Shown here in pieces: positions 24,532 to 35,390 of a DNA stretch of 64,000 nucleotides. This stretch comes from Bromus sterilis. Taxonomy: Eukaryota > Streptophyta > Magnoliopsida > Poales > Poaceae. Position numbers and translations under genes: made by a program. The stretch is from contig OX465595.1 in assembly GCA_950022295.1 (NCBI GenBank), forward strand, positions 425,872,270-425,936,269, given 5' to 3'. Below the pieces are notes generated by a model, which was not told the DNA's origin, did no database searches, and saw nothing but the letters and a program-made list of their open reading frames with translations. Each line of letters begins with the position of its first letter. The first letter of the stretch is position 1.

Positions 24532-26225
24532 TGAAGGGAATATGCCCGAGAGGCAATAATAAAGTGGTTATTATCTTATTCCATGTTTATGATAAATGTT
24601 TATTTTCATGCTATAATTGTGTTAACCGGAAACGTTAATACATGTGTGTTTAATAAACAGAGAAAAGGTTCCTAGTAATGCCTCTCTTTATACTAGCTTG
24701 TTGATTAACGGATGATCAAGGTTTCCTGATCATGAACATTGGATGTTGTTAATAACAAGGTCATGTCATTGGAGAATGATGTGATGAACATACACCCATA
24801 GTAGTTATAGCAATACGATCATGTCATCAAGTTTCTATTGCTGTATCAAACTTTCACGAAGTAACCCTAATCCTTAGACCATGAGATCACGTCAATCACT
24901 GACACCGGAAGAGTACTTTGATTCCATCAAACGTCACACCGTAACAGGGTGATTATAAAGGTGTCGTTGGTTACTTGGAAAGTGTTAGTTGAGGCTCGTG
25001 GATCAAGAGTGGGATTTGTCCATCCAGATGACGGAGAGATATACTCTGGGCCCTCTCGGTGATATCACATTGACATCGCTTGCAAGCACGTGACTGGCTC
25101 ACGAGGATGTTATATCACGGAACGAGTAAAGAGTACTTGTCGGTAATGAGATCGAACTAGGTATGGATGATACCAAATGATCGGATCTCGGACAAGTAAA
25201 ATATCGCGAGACAAAAGGAATTGGTTACGGAGTTTTGGTTCACACGATCACTAGTTCATCGTTGAGTAAGTGGGAGTCATCATGGATCTCCAGATCCCGC
25301 TGATGATTATTGATCAGAGAAGAGTCTCTGTCATGTCCATTTTATTCACGAACCGTAGGGTGACACACTTAAGGATTCGTTGACGCGTTTGAGTGGATAC
25401 GGAACGCCAGAGAATATACTGGACAGCACATGGACTGTTTTGATAAAACTGCTGGAATAGTTTCGGTATATCAAAATAGTGCAAGGGGATAATTGTTAAT
25501 GTGTTCATTGAATGAAGTGTTCATCAATGAAGTACTCATTAAATGAAGTGTTCATTAATTTTAGTGACATTAAACAAGATAATTAAAAGTGTTTTAATGT
25601 GATAAACTCTTGGAATTTTGAGTGGAGAATTATGGAAGTTATGGGAATAATGTGTGACCCTTTGTTTTTGTGAGTGGAGAGTCCACCCACATGATGAGGG
25701 GAGAGGTGGGGGCACCTCTTGGGGCGTGCTACCCCTTGGGGGCTGCCTCCCCCTCCTATATATAGATGGGTGGAGACCCCTCTACACACTGATTCCTCCA
25801 TCTCTCATATGCCCTTTGGTTGGCATCTTCCTCCCCTTGCTAGCTGATCCAGTTTCACGAGTACGGTGCTTAGGCGAAGCCCTGCTCAAGATCTTCTCTA
25901 CCACCACCACCACTATGTTGTAGTGCTGCTGGAGTTCCCGAGGATCCACTACTTCCGCTGCCCAACTGGAGCAAGGGGCGGAGGTCGTCACTGATCTGTA
26001 CGTGTGACCGACTACGGAGACGCTGCCCGTTCGTGGCGTCAAGTCTTCATCACGACCTTGAGGTCGGAGAGTGTTCGACTACATCACCCACGAGAATAGT
26101 TCTCGTTAAAGCTTTTGGTATTCGAGGGTGAGTCCTTCTCAAACCGTTACAAGTGATCTTCTAGATGTGATCTTGGCTGTTACAACCGTAGGAAATTTTT
26201 TGTTTTCTATGCAACGAACCCTTCA
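24532..26225 (+). repeat. 3' LTR of Copia B, 1,694 bp
   Basis: Same length and ends as the 5' LTR. It differs at about eight positions by eye, for example GTTGGGTAC versus GTTGGTTAC and GGTCGGCGAG versus GGTCGGAGAG. Confidence 0.92.
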
Positions 26226-26230
26226 TTCGG

Positions 26231-27190
26231 AACATTCAAGAAGAGTCTTGAAGTAGTAACAATACATCCGTAATAGTCTCGGAAGGTTTTGCAACATTCG
26301 GTAATAGTTGTGGAAAGGTTACGAAACATCGGGAAATTATTCCGGGACTGCTAGAAATGTTTCGGGAGGTTCTCGGGAGCTTATGGAAGTATCTGGAGGC
26401 TTATGGAACTCTCCAAGACGCGGAAACCGAAGCTAGGCCAAGTAGGAAGGTCCACAAGGCCGTAGGTCGGTGGGAAATAGACTTTCCTTGGGGGCCAGGT
26501 CAAAACGCCAGGGTCCCTGGCGTTTCCCCCCTAGACGTCGTAGTCCGCGGCGTTTCGTACTGGAATCCATGTTGGACTCCTCCTGGTGGCCAAAACCGAC
26601 TTTGGGGAGAACCCTCGCCCAAGTTGCGACCCCAGGCTTCCACCTATATATTCGGGGGCAGGGGTAGCCCCAAAGACAGACCAGAAAAGCCCCAAGGCTG
26701 CCCCGGATAAATCCCACGCGCCTCTAATTCTCTTCGGTCTAGCTCGTTCTAGTCCGGACGCCGCTAGGATCTTCTCCCTCTAGTTTCTCTCGGTGGCGTT
26801 CTTCTCTGGACGGCGGAGCGCTGCTGGATTGCTACATCGGGATGTGTGGATACCGGTAGAGGGATCATACCTTTGATCCTTATTCGAGGTCCTTCTTCTT
26901 CCTCGGAGATCATGTTCGAGGGACTTGTTCGTGGGACTTGATCGGGACGGTTCACGGGACAGATCGCGCAACGGATCGTGGAACGGTACGCGGGATCGAT
27001 ATCCTCGCGGTTGGGAGGTCATTGAAATTCCTAGCTGCGGGGATCTGCACCGACAGTCTTCGCCAACTCTACTTCCGCTACCTCGGTTGGTGAGCCATGA
27101 CCTAAAACCTTGGATGCAATCTTCATGGATGATCTTGGGTTCTTGATTCGTAGGCACGGAAATTTTTGTTTTCTACTGCGTTTCCCAACA
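26231..27190 (+). repeat. 3' LTR of Copia A, second part
   Basis: Continues from 17576 after element B and ends CCCAACA, followed by the GCGAG duplication. It has a 6-bp insertion relative to the 5' LTR near 26408 and carries the same palindrome at 26503-26525. Confidence 0.9.
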
Positions 27191-27195
27191 GCGAG

Positions 27196-27679
27196 CGCTC
27201 TAGTTACCGCTCCCTCTGCAACACCTTGCAAGCCCCTTACAGCCCGATCGATGTTGTAGCCGTCATCGCGACATCAACATTGTTGCAAGTATCATCGTGC
27301 AGTGTCATCGCCTTTGTATATCGTATCTCGTCGGCTTGCAGCACCACACATCATCATCGAGCACACACAACCTCTATCGTCGTTGGTCACTACATGCAAC
27401 TTCGTTGCACAACATCGACGCGACTCACATCAAAGTTGTCGGCATACAATTGCCACTTGTGCTAAATAAAACCATCACGAAGTTGAGTGAGTATGGCATT
27501 CTTTTTAATCTGCGGAAGGTCTCGAGAAATGCACTCATAACGACTAGGAATGTTATCATAGAAAAAATTCAGGTTTAAATCCCTTTCATTTTCAATAATC
27601 ATTTTGTATTAAATTACACATACAGTCATTGAAATTTAAGAGGGATTTCGATCTTATCCTAAAAGCGAGCAAGACATTG
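27196..27679. other. Right flank of Copia A, probable interior of the old Harbinger element
   Basis: Continues the left flank (6541-6903) across the A insertion. It is rich in TGCAACA/TTGCA words to about 27430, then AT-rich. No gene beyond short shadows. Confidence 0.35.
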
Positions 27680-28577
27680 AATTATGGCAAATTGAGCTTG
27701 CAAAACACCAAATACCCTCTTAATATACATTCAGAATGCTTCTTGTGCTTTGGCATAAACGGATTGCTTCCTTCGATATGGATGTTAGATTTTTTTTTCA
27801 CAAATTTTGACAACAAAGGATAGATACGGCCAGCAAGATAATATCCCTGGATATAATTATATCCATTCATGATAAAGTTATAAGCCAGAGTATCTCCACT
27901 AGCTAGCCCAGCAAGAAGATCTGATCTCTACAAAATATTGATATCATTGAGAGATTCGTGAAAACCAAAAAGCGGTGTCAAATGCACAAGTCATACGAGG
28001 TCACAACTTTAAGAACAATGGTGGGATCACGATGATGGTGGGTGTACTGTCCATGCCATGTTGTAGGACAATTCTTCCACCTTTGATGCATGCAATCTAG
28101 ACTTCTAAGCATACCCGACCATCCTCTTGCTTCATTCATCACCATTAATATTTTCGTGTCCTCTTCGTTAGGAGCTCGGATATACTCAGGACCAAACACC
28201 TGGATGAAAACCTTGGCAAACATCTGAACGCATTTGATTGCAGTATCTTCTCCAATGTGAAAATACTCATAAGTGTAGCCAACCTGAATGTCATATGCTT
28301 TCATTCTCATTGTTGGTGATATCTTTTTATATGTATTAAACTCAAGCAAACCATCGACGAGTATAGAAACGATAATTTTCTTCGTGAGCTTCAGCAATAC
28401 GAACAAAAAACATCTACGGCCAACCTTTGATCCTCGTCGCTGCTTCCTTTTGCCAACCTCAAACTCCTCGACAAGGTGCAACAAGACGAGATACTTGACG
28501 TTGTCATCGAAGAGCAAATCCTTTATGTCAAAGTCATCCAATTCCGACGAAGAAGACGAGCTCCAACAGGGTTTCAT
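27680..28577 (-). pseudogene. PIF/Harbinger transposase remnant
   Basis: Reading the minus strand from 28577, the translation contains the plant PIF/Harbinger block around the first catalytic Asp (SLDCMHQRWKNCPTTWHGQY, near 28100-28040) preceded by GWSGML. After a frame change near 27980, SLNDINIL keeps the second catalytic Asp (about 27935-27955), and NGYNYIQGYYLAGRIYP follows, where the family normally has ADGIYP, so that Asp is lost. There are at least one frameshift and one stop. The family enzyme is a DDE transposase cutting at TTA/TAA targets. The right part of the same old element probably extends beyond 28577. Confidence 0.8.
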
Positions 28578-29720
28578 CTTTTAAAAAATCCGCAAGTTAA
28601 TTTATCTTCGATCGGCTAGCATCAAATCCGCCACTACTACAAAAACTTAAAATTGCCTCCGCCGGTATGAGAAAATTGGCAGGTGTTCTCGATAGGTCAA
28701 AATCCGCCGCCGGTTGCCGCCCGGGGAGCCTGCAAGTAACCGCGGGAGCATTCTCACCACCGCACGATCGCAATCGGGCGTTGGGAGAATCTCTCCACCG
28801 GAACCATGGTGGCGGTGGCAAGCAAGCTCATATTGCGCGGTTGAGTGACCGGTGAGCTCACAGGAGGCCGAGGAAGGTGCGGTGAAGCATACGGAATCAA
28901 CCTTTGATCCTCGTCGCTGCTTTCGGGTCGTCAAAATTTCAGCTGGATTTGTTTGGTTCTCCTGATTTTCGAGGCTGGGCGTTCTATTGATGGATTCAGG
29001 GAGATGAGATTCGCTCCTCTTTGGTGCAAACGACATAAATTTCCTTGCTGTGCATCGCTGCCGCCCGATGAAATTTCGCGAGCTCTCTCTCTCTCTCTCT
29101 CTCTCTGTGTTGATGATTGATCCAAGGCGTACTTGGCCATTGCACCGAGAGAGAGACCCGTCATACATACGGCCGCTGGTTTGAATGAATGAAAAGAAAT
29201 TCAGAAATGAACTTGGGGCACCGACAGCGAAACCGCGCATTGAAGCCGCGCCTTTTCCGCCTGGCCCCGTCGCGTCGTAGTGCGTACAGTACACCGGGTG
29301 GTATTTCCCTCGATCGCGCTGGTTGGTTGCCTTGCCTTGCCGCTGCTAAAACTTGGCCGCAGTACGTACTGATTCGCTCACCTACAGTGCACCGCGTACT
29401 TACTACTGTCGTGTAATGATGCAACCGTCCGTCTGGTGTCGACTTTGTCGTCGTCTCCGGCGGCCGTGTCCTCTCTCTCGAGCGTGGACCTACGGCCCTC
29501 CATGTTTCCGCGTTACGCAGAGGCATAGAAAGTTCAAGGCTACATCGATGACTTACCATGTGTAAACCAATGCTGTTTCTTCATTTTTTTTCTATGATTT
29601 TTTTGATGGAACCTTTCTATGATTTTCAGAGTGACCTTTAGTGGTTGTTTGGATAGTGAAGATCACCGATAGGATTAAATGTATAGAAACCTTGCAAATT
29701 TTTTTTTCCCGAAAGAAACT
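28578..29720. other. Unassigned sequence with a 24-bp duplicated segment
   Basis: Contains a TC microsatellite at 29083-29106. A segment of about 24 bp, beginning CAACCTTTGATCCTCGTCGC, occurs at about 28424 (inside the transposase remnant) and again at about 28900, suggesting local duplication of the transposase 5' region. A 215-codon open frame on the minus strand here has no recognisable domain and I do not call it a gene. Confidence 0.45.
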
Positions 29721-29721
29721 T

Positions 29722-30970
29722 AGGTCATCTCCAACGTCGATATTCAAACCTCCGCATTCATCCAAATTAGATTGTTTGAACACTTTTTCAACCAACTCGT
29801 CTCTGCATCCGTTTTTGGGTCGGTTCGTTTGTTGGGTTTTCCATAAATTTGATCCAAATCAAGGGATGCTTTGCGGGAGCTTGGATCATATGTACATCCT
29901 GGCATACCCAGCTCCCACCTAAAATCTTCCCGCGTAAAAATTCTTTCATCGCTTGAAGTGGTGGTCGTGTATTCATCCCGGTTAGCTGCTCCAATGCGGA
30001 TGCGGATGCTTACTAGAGCCAACATTGTTATCAGCTTAGAACGACGTGTACGTTCACTGGAGTCGTATCTCAGATCTCTAAGTATGTTCAATGTCGGAAA
30101 CACACGTCGACCGATAGCTCCGGTCTTCGCACACGTTCAATGCCAGACACACACGGCGGAATGACTATCCGCCAAATGGTAATTGGTCGCTCGTGTACCG
30201 CCATTGAACAGACACGACCGCTAAGAAACTCACTCTAGTGTCCCACATTCAAGTCGTCATTAAGTCGACGCCCTTGTTGTCCTGCTATTTAATAGAGTCA
30301 TGGAGTGCATTATCCGCATTCCTCCTAATTTTTTCTCCATTATACACTTACACCATGACGACAAGCTTTAAAACCTTATGGGAGAGCCTGTCGATGAAGC
30401 AGAAGCATGAGTTAGCCCACCTGGTCGACAACTAGCAGGCTCGATGTATGCGCCACATAGAGGCGGGCTTGCCGCCGAGCTTGCCGAAGTTGAGCAAGAA
30501 GGAGACGGTGATGGAGGAAGAGTTAGGTGTCGAGACCGTGCCTCCCCCATGTCGGCATTACCATAGCCCAAGCGCAAGCCCACTTTGACACCGTCATGAC
30601 GGAGGAGCAGCCGACGCTGATGTCACTTTCACCTCCTCGAGCAGTACTGGCATGAGGAGAGCCAAATCTACGATGACATGGCAAGCGCGGCGGTCTTGGC
30701 CACCATAACGGCGAAGATCCCAAAATTCATCGAGCAACAACAGGCGCTCTATGAGTCCTCTCGTCGCATCTACAACACGGCTCTTGCGGAGGCATCGTTG
30801 GCAATCACGGATGATAACGTAGGCAGCTCGACCTCTTGGATGTTGCTAGTGCTGGGTATCTCCAACACTGGCAAGTCCACGTCGATCGTGGACCTTCCAC
30901 CGGTGTCGTCGAAACGACGAAGGTTGGCTCGGAGGAAAAGTAGAACGTCTACTATTCCTAGCACTTAATC
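29722..30970. other. Probable DNA-transposon-derived segment with a coding remnant
   Basis: Starts with TTA followed by GGTCATCTCCAACG, the style of a Harbinger terminal repeat; no matching right end was found. A plus-strand open frame starts at 30355 (MTTSFKTLWESL, to a stop at 30435), and another runs 30678-30968 in a different frame (from MASAAVLATITAK). Together they look like one broken reading frame of unknown function. A similar GGTCATCTTCAACG end occurs at 33860. Confidence 0.3.
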
Positions 30971-31018
30971 AACTAAAAAACCACTATCATTAATAAGACG
31001 GGACCTAGTAACCAAGTT

Positions 31019-31279
31019 GTGTGTCTAGAACCTTCAGAGAGGATCTTATACTGCAGTAATCTTCCGTTCAATATCGTGTTTGATAGCTTGGAGGCAGTAA
31101 AGATGATCAAGGACGGATCAATAAGTAAATCTAAACATGCATTCTTAATTAAGAAGATCGTCATCAATCTGAAGAAAAATGATTATTGTATTACTTATAT
31201 CCGTCGGTTTTGTAATAGTGCTAGTTATTCTATGGCTAATTTTGGTAATGTTACAACGCCGGACTATGGTCTCGCTTAG
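31019..31279 (+). pseudogene. RNase H-like remnant of a retroelement (tentative)
   Basis: An 86-codon open frame contains FDSLEAVKMIKDG, then a helix-like stretch, then RRFCNSASYSMANFG. This is the spacing and style of the plant reverse-transcriptase-like RNase H fold (D...E/AV...R.CN.A...A..G). The first catalytic segment is missing and the frame ends early. It could be a LINE fragment or a piece of a host RNase H-like gene. Similarity judged by eye only. Confidence 0.4.
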
Positions 31280-31590
31280 TTCTGCAGATGAGGTTCTAGA
31301 AATTGTTGGACGGGATTGTATACAAAATATTTGAGTAATGCAAGAATTGATTCGTGAAAAATCTCCAGAGAGGATCGATCAGAATGAAGCGCCTCACTGA
31401 TTGTCTTTGGGGTATCTTGAAATTAAAGAAGTCATTACCTCGTTTTCGAAGAAAACGCCTTTTTCCACTGAAAGCCTATCGTCGAAAGTCCTGAAATAAA
31501 TCCAGAAAAGTACGAACACCGCACTTTACATTGGACGTTGGAAGAGGTGCGTCACATTGTTATCCTCGGTAGAAACGGATAAGCTGCAAT

Positions 31591-31774
31591 AAGGGCACTC
31601 CCAATGCTAGTATCTTAGCACGAAATCATAGGTAATTTGCTTATGTGGCATAGTGTTTAATGAGATCAATCACATTTATGCATGGAGTAAGAAACAATGC
31701 ATTGTGAGGATTGTATCTTAAGTTTTTATTGCTCCTATGATATTGTGCTAAGAAACAATGCATTGGAAGAGGCT
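31591..31774. mobile_element. MITE-like inverted-repeat element, about 185 bp
   Basis: Left end TAAGGGCACTCCCAATGC; the right end, read on the minus strand, is TAAGCCTCTTCCAATGC. An internal AAGAAACAATGCATTG occurs twice. The boundary and duplication (TAA/TTA type) are imperfect, so the class is unsure, probably PIF/Harbinger-like. Confidence 0.5.
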
Positions 31775-32958
31775 TAGCCCCGGTGACGTGTTGTGTCGGA
31801 CTGACACATGACCCGTCCGTTGATTCATCATCTAGATAACACCGATGCCGTAAGACGACTATTAATCAAGTGACGGCGACCTAAGGACGGGCCTGGGGTG
31901 CGTGTGGTTGTCCATTTTGTACTGCCGTGGAGCAAGCTTAGCGTGACATTTCATCCTGAGAGGTGAGAGCCACCGGGTAATCAAGCAAGGTGGATCCATG
32001 ATTGATTAACAGCGAGATGATTCATCATCTCTTTTTCCTTCTTAATAATGTGATGGAAATAAACTCGGTCGACATGTCATACGTACATCAATCAAGGCCT
32101 AATCCATCAGTTTAGGTTGATAGCTCTATGCTATATTGTATTATTTCGATTATTAGTCAGTCGACCGGGTCTTTTGCTCCCGGACTTCTAGAGGGTTCAG
32201 GAAGATGTTAAGCCGAAGCTGAATCAAGAATGAATATTTTTCTTCGTCTATAATCTAGGGAGTGCAATGTCACCCCCTGAATCATGCATCGAAGGAAATT
32301 ATTATCTTCCGATTCGACGGATAAACCTGTTGATGATGTAACCGAGACCAACCACTTGCTTAACTATTGACGATTGAACCGTTCTACTGCAAAAGAAAAA
32401 AACTATTGATGATTGATGATGCTTCTAAGCATGGCCCATGGTTTTAGGTTTAGCTCGAGTTCGTTTTCTGTTCCTAGGTCCACCGGGGAACGTGGAAGCA
32501 AAATATTATCAAACGTACGTTTCCTTTCCTTTCTGAAAACGAAATATGGATGCGTACGTGTGCGCGATCATAGACACATATTGACACAAATAATACGTAA
32601 AACAATCCAAAATAGGTGTAGGATAAGAAGTGGTGCCGTACACGAGCACTACTGTATCCGTACGTCGTTCTCCGTCCGGCCCGTGTGGTGGTGTAGGCGT
32701 GTGGTTTATTCGTTCAGAAGTTGTTATTATTAGAGCTGTCCATTTTTTCTGTTCTCATCCACCCCGTACCGGACTTTGGTGCTAGAGCAGTAGAGCTGAG
32801 CTGAGCTGATAGCTAGCCGGAACTGAACTGAACTTGTAGAAGTAGCTAGTTTGGACCCCGGCCGTTGGTTGCGAACTCGCAATCGGTTGTGTCGACTGTC
32901 CCAGGCGTGTCGCCATCGGATTAAGTGAGATATCATCTGATTATCTGAAATACAGTAT
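31775..32958. other. Intergenic sequence, nothing recognised
   Basis: Mixed composition with short ORFs only, and no transposon ends or conserved motifs that I can identify. Confidence 0.5.
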
Positions 32959-33082
32959 TACCTTCGATCCATATTAGTGTACTCAACTTTGTCTAAATAC
33001 ACATACATCTAGTCTAAATACTTAACTAGATACATACGAATCTAGACAAAGTTAAGTACATTAATATGGATCGGAGGGAGTA
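32959..33082. mobile_element. Stowaway-type MITE, about 124 bp
   Basis: The right end GGATCGGAGGGAG plus TA at 33081 is matched at the left by TA (32959) plus CCTTCGATCC, where about three terminal bases are lost. The interior is a long hairpin, with ACTCAACTTTGTCTA opposite TAGACAAAGTTAAGT. Confidence 0.8.
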
Positions 33083-33857
33083 CTCAGTTCAGCTCTAGCA
33101 CCACCAAAGTTTAACCAAACTGATTTATCATTGCAGACTTGCAGTGGGATGCTGGCGTCGGTCCAAAGGTGTGTGTGTTTCGTGGGGCATGCGGCATGCA
33201 TGCCACACTCTGTTGGATCTGAGAAGCGCACTAGACTGGACTGTTTGCTTGCTGCTCTCCCGGCAACAACAGTTCCCGTCTGCGTCTGATCCCTTGTTGT
33301 GTTTGTCTCGCCATAAGATTCCGGCACGTACGTACACGCACGCATGGATGGATGGATGGACCACGCACCGCACAGACAGGCACATCTCTCTCCGCTTGCT
33401 TGGCATCGCTCGCGCGCACGCACTCTGCGGCTCCCTGCAGATCAGCTCAGGTCGGGTCAGGTCACGTTAAATACAGCTCGCTTAACTCGGCTATACTCAG
33501 AGGAGGGGGCATGATGCGTGCCCGCACTAGTTGCCGGCGAATTACTATGGGTCAGTTTTTTTAGCGCGATTTTGAAATAAAATTGCAAAAAAAAGAATCA
33601 CCTCTACCTTATAAAGCATCTAGAATTATCAGAGAATCATCAACGTATCTGTGAATCGTTGAAAAATCATTATTCTAGCAACTCTGAGTTGTTCTTTAAA
33701 AATATATGTTTGTTTTGACACCTTACCCCTATTTGATCGGATAATAAGATCCAAAATATCACTCGAGCCAGGCCTCGAAAAATGCCACGACTCGACTCCC
33801 TTCCTCGACCGACTACCGACTCAACAGTCTTAATAAACACAAGCTGGAAAATATATT
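33083..33857. other. Intergenic sequence, nothing recognised
   Basis: Contains a short GGAT repeat near 33344-33360 and overlapping short ORFs on both strands between 33060 and 33480 that I regard as chance. Confidence 0.5.
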
Positions 33858-34799
33858 AGGTCATCTTCAACGCAATCGTTTCAAATAGACGCCGCATTTG
33901 TTCGCATATAAAAGGGACCAGTCGCATCCATCCATTAGCAGTTTCACATAAATCCTACAAATTTACTTAAGGTTTGGATGGATTTCATTCATCACCCTAA
34001 AATTCATTAAAATCAAGCATAATTTACATAACCAAAGGATATATCGTTCGTTGAACTAGTTTCATATTTCAATAAAATTAATAATCGGACTTCAAGTTCG
34101 TCGCCACACCATCATCCTCCACCTCCATCTCCTTCGACTGCTCCTCATCGTCCTCTAGGCGGTCGAAGATGGCGTGATCCTTTCCTGGTAGTCACGGAGG
34201 AGGTAGCAGTTGGCTTGCACCTTGAGCTCTAGTCCAATGGATTTGAGGATCACGTTTTGTTCCTTTGTGGTGGGAGTCGCCGAGATGGCCACCTCGACGG
34301 CTGCCTAACCCATAGCTCCTGACAAAGCTGGCGGCGGTGCGCCAGAGTAAGTTCCTTCCCTCCTCCTCATCGCCGTCCTCCTGCTCGGTGGCCTCCTCCT
34401 CCTCCATGCGTCAAGCCTCCTCATGCTTCGCTTACCTTGATGGAGTGAGTGTCATCTGCGTGGTGATCTTAGAGCGGACCAGGGATATCGAAGTGGCGTG
34501 GAAGAGTTTGGGTGCGGACGGAATGCCTATGGAGGCTCCCGCGCCGTTTCATATAGCCGCGGGCAGGAGGATCGGCGGGCAGTCGACTTAAATGTTGTTG
34601 GCTAGGTTTCTCGGCTGACGCAGCCCATTGAAACGAGGATATCGCTTTGAATCTATCCTATCGCGTTTTCGACATTGAACACACACAGACAATGTAGCTC
34701 TCACAACATCGTCGTCGCTTACGCTATGTTTTCTGGGAATGATGGCCCTGCTGAAGTTATGGATCTCAATCCTTTATTTCTTATAATCACAACCTTGAG
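33858..34799. other. Upstream part of the Harbinger remnant, no intact gene
   Basis: TTA at 33858-33860 is followed by GGTCATCTTCAACG. The region 34080-34600 carries a Glu/Asp-rich open frame on the minus strand (34192-34407) that could be a relic of the second Harbinger protein, but I see no MYB or trihelix motif. Confidence 0.3.
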
Positions 34800-35390
34800 C
34801 ACTTTTGTTGCATTATTTACAATTTGAACCATTTATGTCTGGTTCGTACAATAACATCAATATTCTCCAACAATCTTTGTTATTCAAGAGACTTTGTGAT
34901 GGAGATGCTTCGGCATGAAACTATACTATCAACGGACATAGCTATGAAATGGGACACTACATTGATGATGGTATCTATCCTTACTGGACGACGTTTGTGA
35001 AAACTATATTCGAACCCCAAGGTAACAAACAATGTCTCTTTGCAATATTGTAAGAAAATGTCAGGAAATATGTGAAGAGGCCATTCAAGATGCCCCAAGC
35101 TCATTGAGGCATCATTCCGGAGCTGAAATGATGTGTGAACCGAAGATATTGCGATAACCAATGACATGTTGTGTATCTTGCACAACATGATTGTGAAAGT
35201 TAAGGGAAAAGATGCAGCCCACGCCCATGTTTTTGAGAAGTCCGACATACAAGTCTGCCTTCTAGAACAAGGTGCGGAGCATGTTGTAATTTTTTTAGAG
35301 ATGCATCGACAACTCCGAGATCCATAGATACACGTGCAACTACTCAATGACCTTGTGAAGAATATATGGATCTACAATAAAAATCAATGA
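34800..35390 (+). pseudogene. PIF/Harbinger transposase remnant, C-terminal part
   Basis: In one plus-strand frame the sequence from about 34830 gives SYNNINILQQS, then LLFKRLCDGDAS, then NYTINGHSYEMGHYIDDGIYP, WTTFVKTI and EPQGN. These match the order and wording of plant PIF/Harbinger transposases around the second and third catalytic residues (N-D-I-N with Asp replaced here by Asn, and DGIYP retained). In-frame stops occur at about 34917, 35051, 35105 and 35129, so it is dead. A TTA plus GGTCATCTTCAACG end lies upstream at 33858. The orientation is opposite to the 27.7-28.6 kb remnant. Confidence 0.8.

Larger units (their letters stand above)
17577..26225 (+). mobile_element. LTR retrotransposon B, Copia superfamily, recent, non-coding
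   Basis: Complete element of 8,649 bp. Both LTRs are 1,694 bp (17577-19270 and 24532-26225), begin TGAAGGGAATATGCCC and end CCCTTCA, and are flanked by the duplication TTCGG (17572-17576 and 26226-26230). The PBS is TGGTATCAGAGCC at 19272, and the polypurine tract AGTGCAAGTGGGAGA lies just before 24532. By eye I find only about 8 differences between the LTRs (about 0.5%), so insertion was recent. The interior nevertheless lacks any intact gene. The LTR start resembles Angela/BARE relatives; family unverified. Confidence 0.93.
6904..27190 (+). mobile_element. LTR retrotransposon A, Copia superfamily, degenerate, with nested insertions
   Basis: LTRs (6904-8951, and 16484-17576 plus 26231-27190) begin TGTTGGAAATATGC and end CCCAACA. 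The 5-bp target duplication GCGAG lies at 6899-6903 and 27191-27195. The PBS TGGTATCAGAGC follows the 5' LTR, and a purine tract AGTGCAAGTGGGAGA precedes the 3' LTR. The LTR start and initiator-Met PBS are those of the Angela/BARE/WIS group as I know it; the exact family is not verified. Its interior holds a solo LTR (11952-14457) and its 3' LTR is split by element B. A by-eye count gives roughly 60-65 substitutions between the two LTRs (about 3%), so A is clearly older than B. Confidence 0.9.

Noticed and set aside
28632..28646. CACTACTACAAAAAC, resembling a CACTA transposon terminus
   Set aside because: No matching inverted end, subterminal repeats or 3-bp duplication could be found; a short match alone is not enough.
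28647..29294. 215-codon minus-strand open frame
   Set aside because: It crosses the TC microsatellite and the duplicated 24-bp segment and shows no recognisable domain. Most likely chance in transposon-derived DNA.
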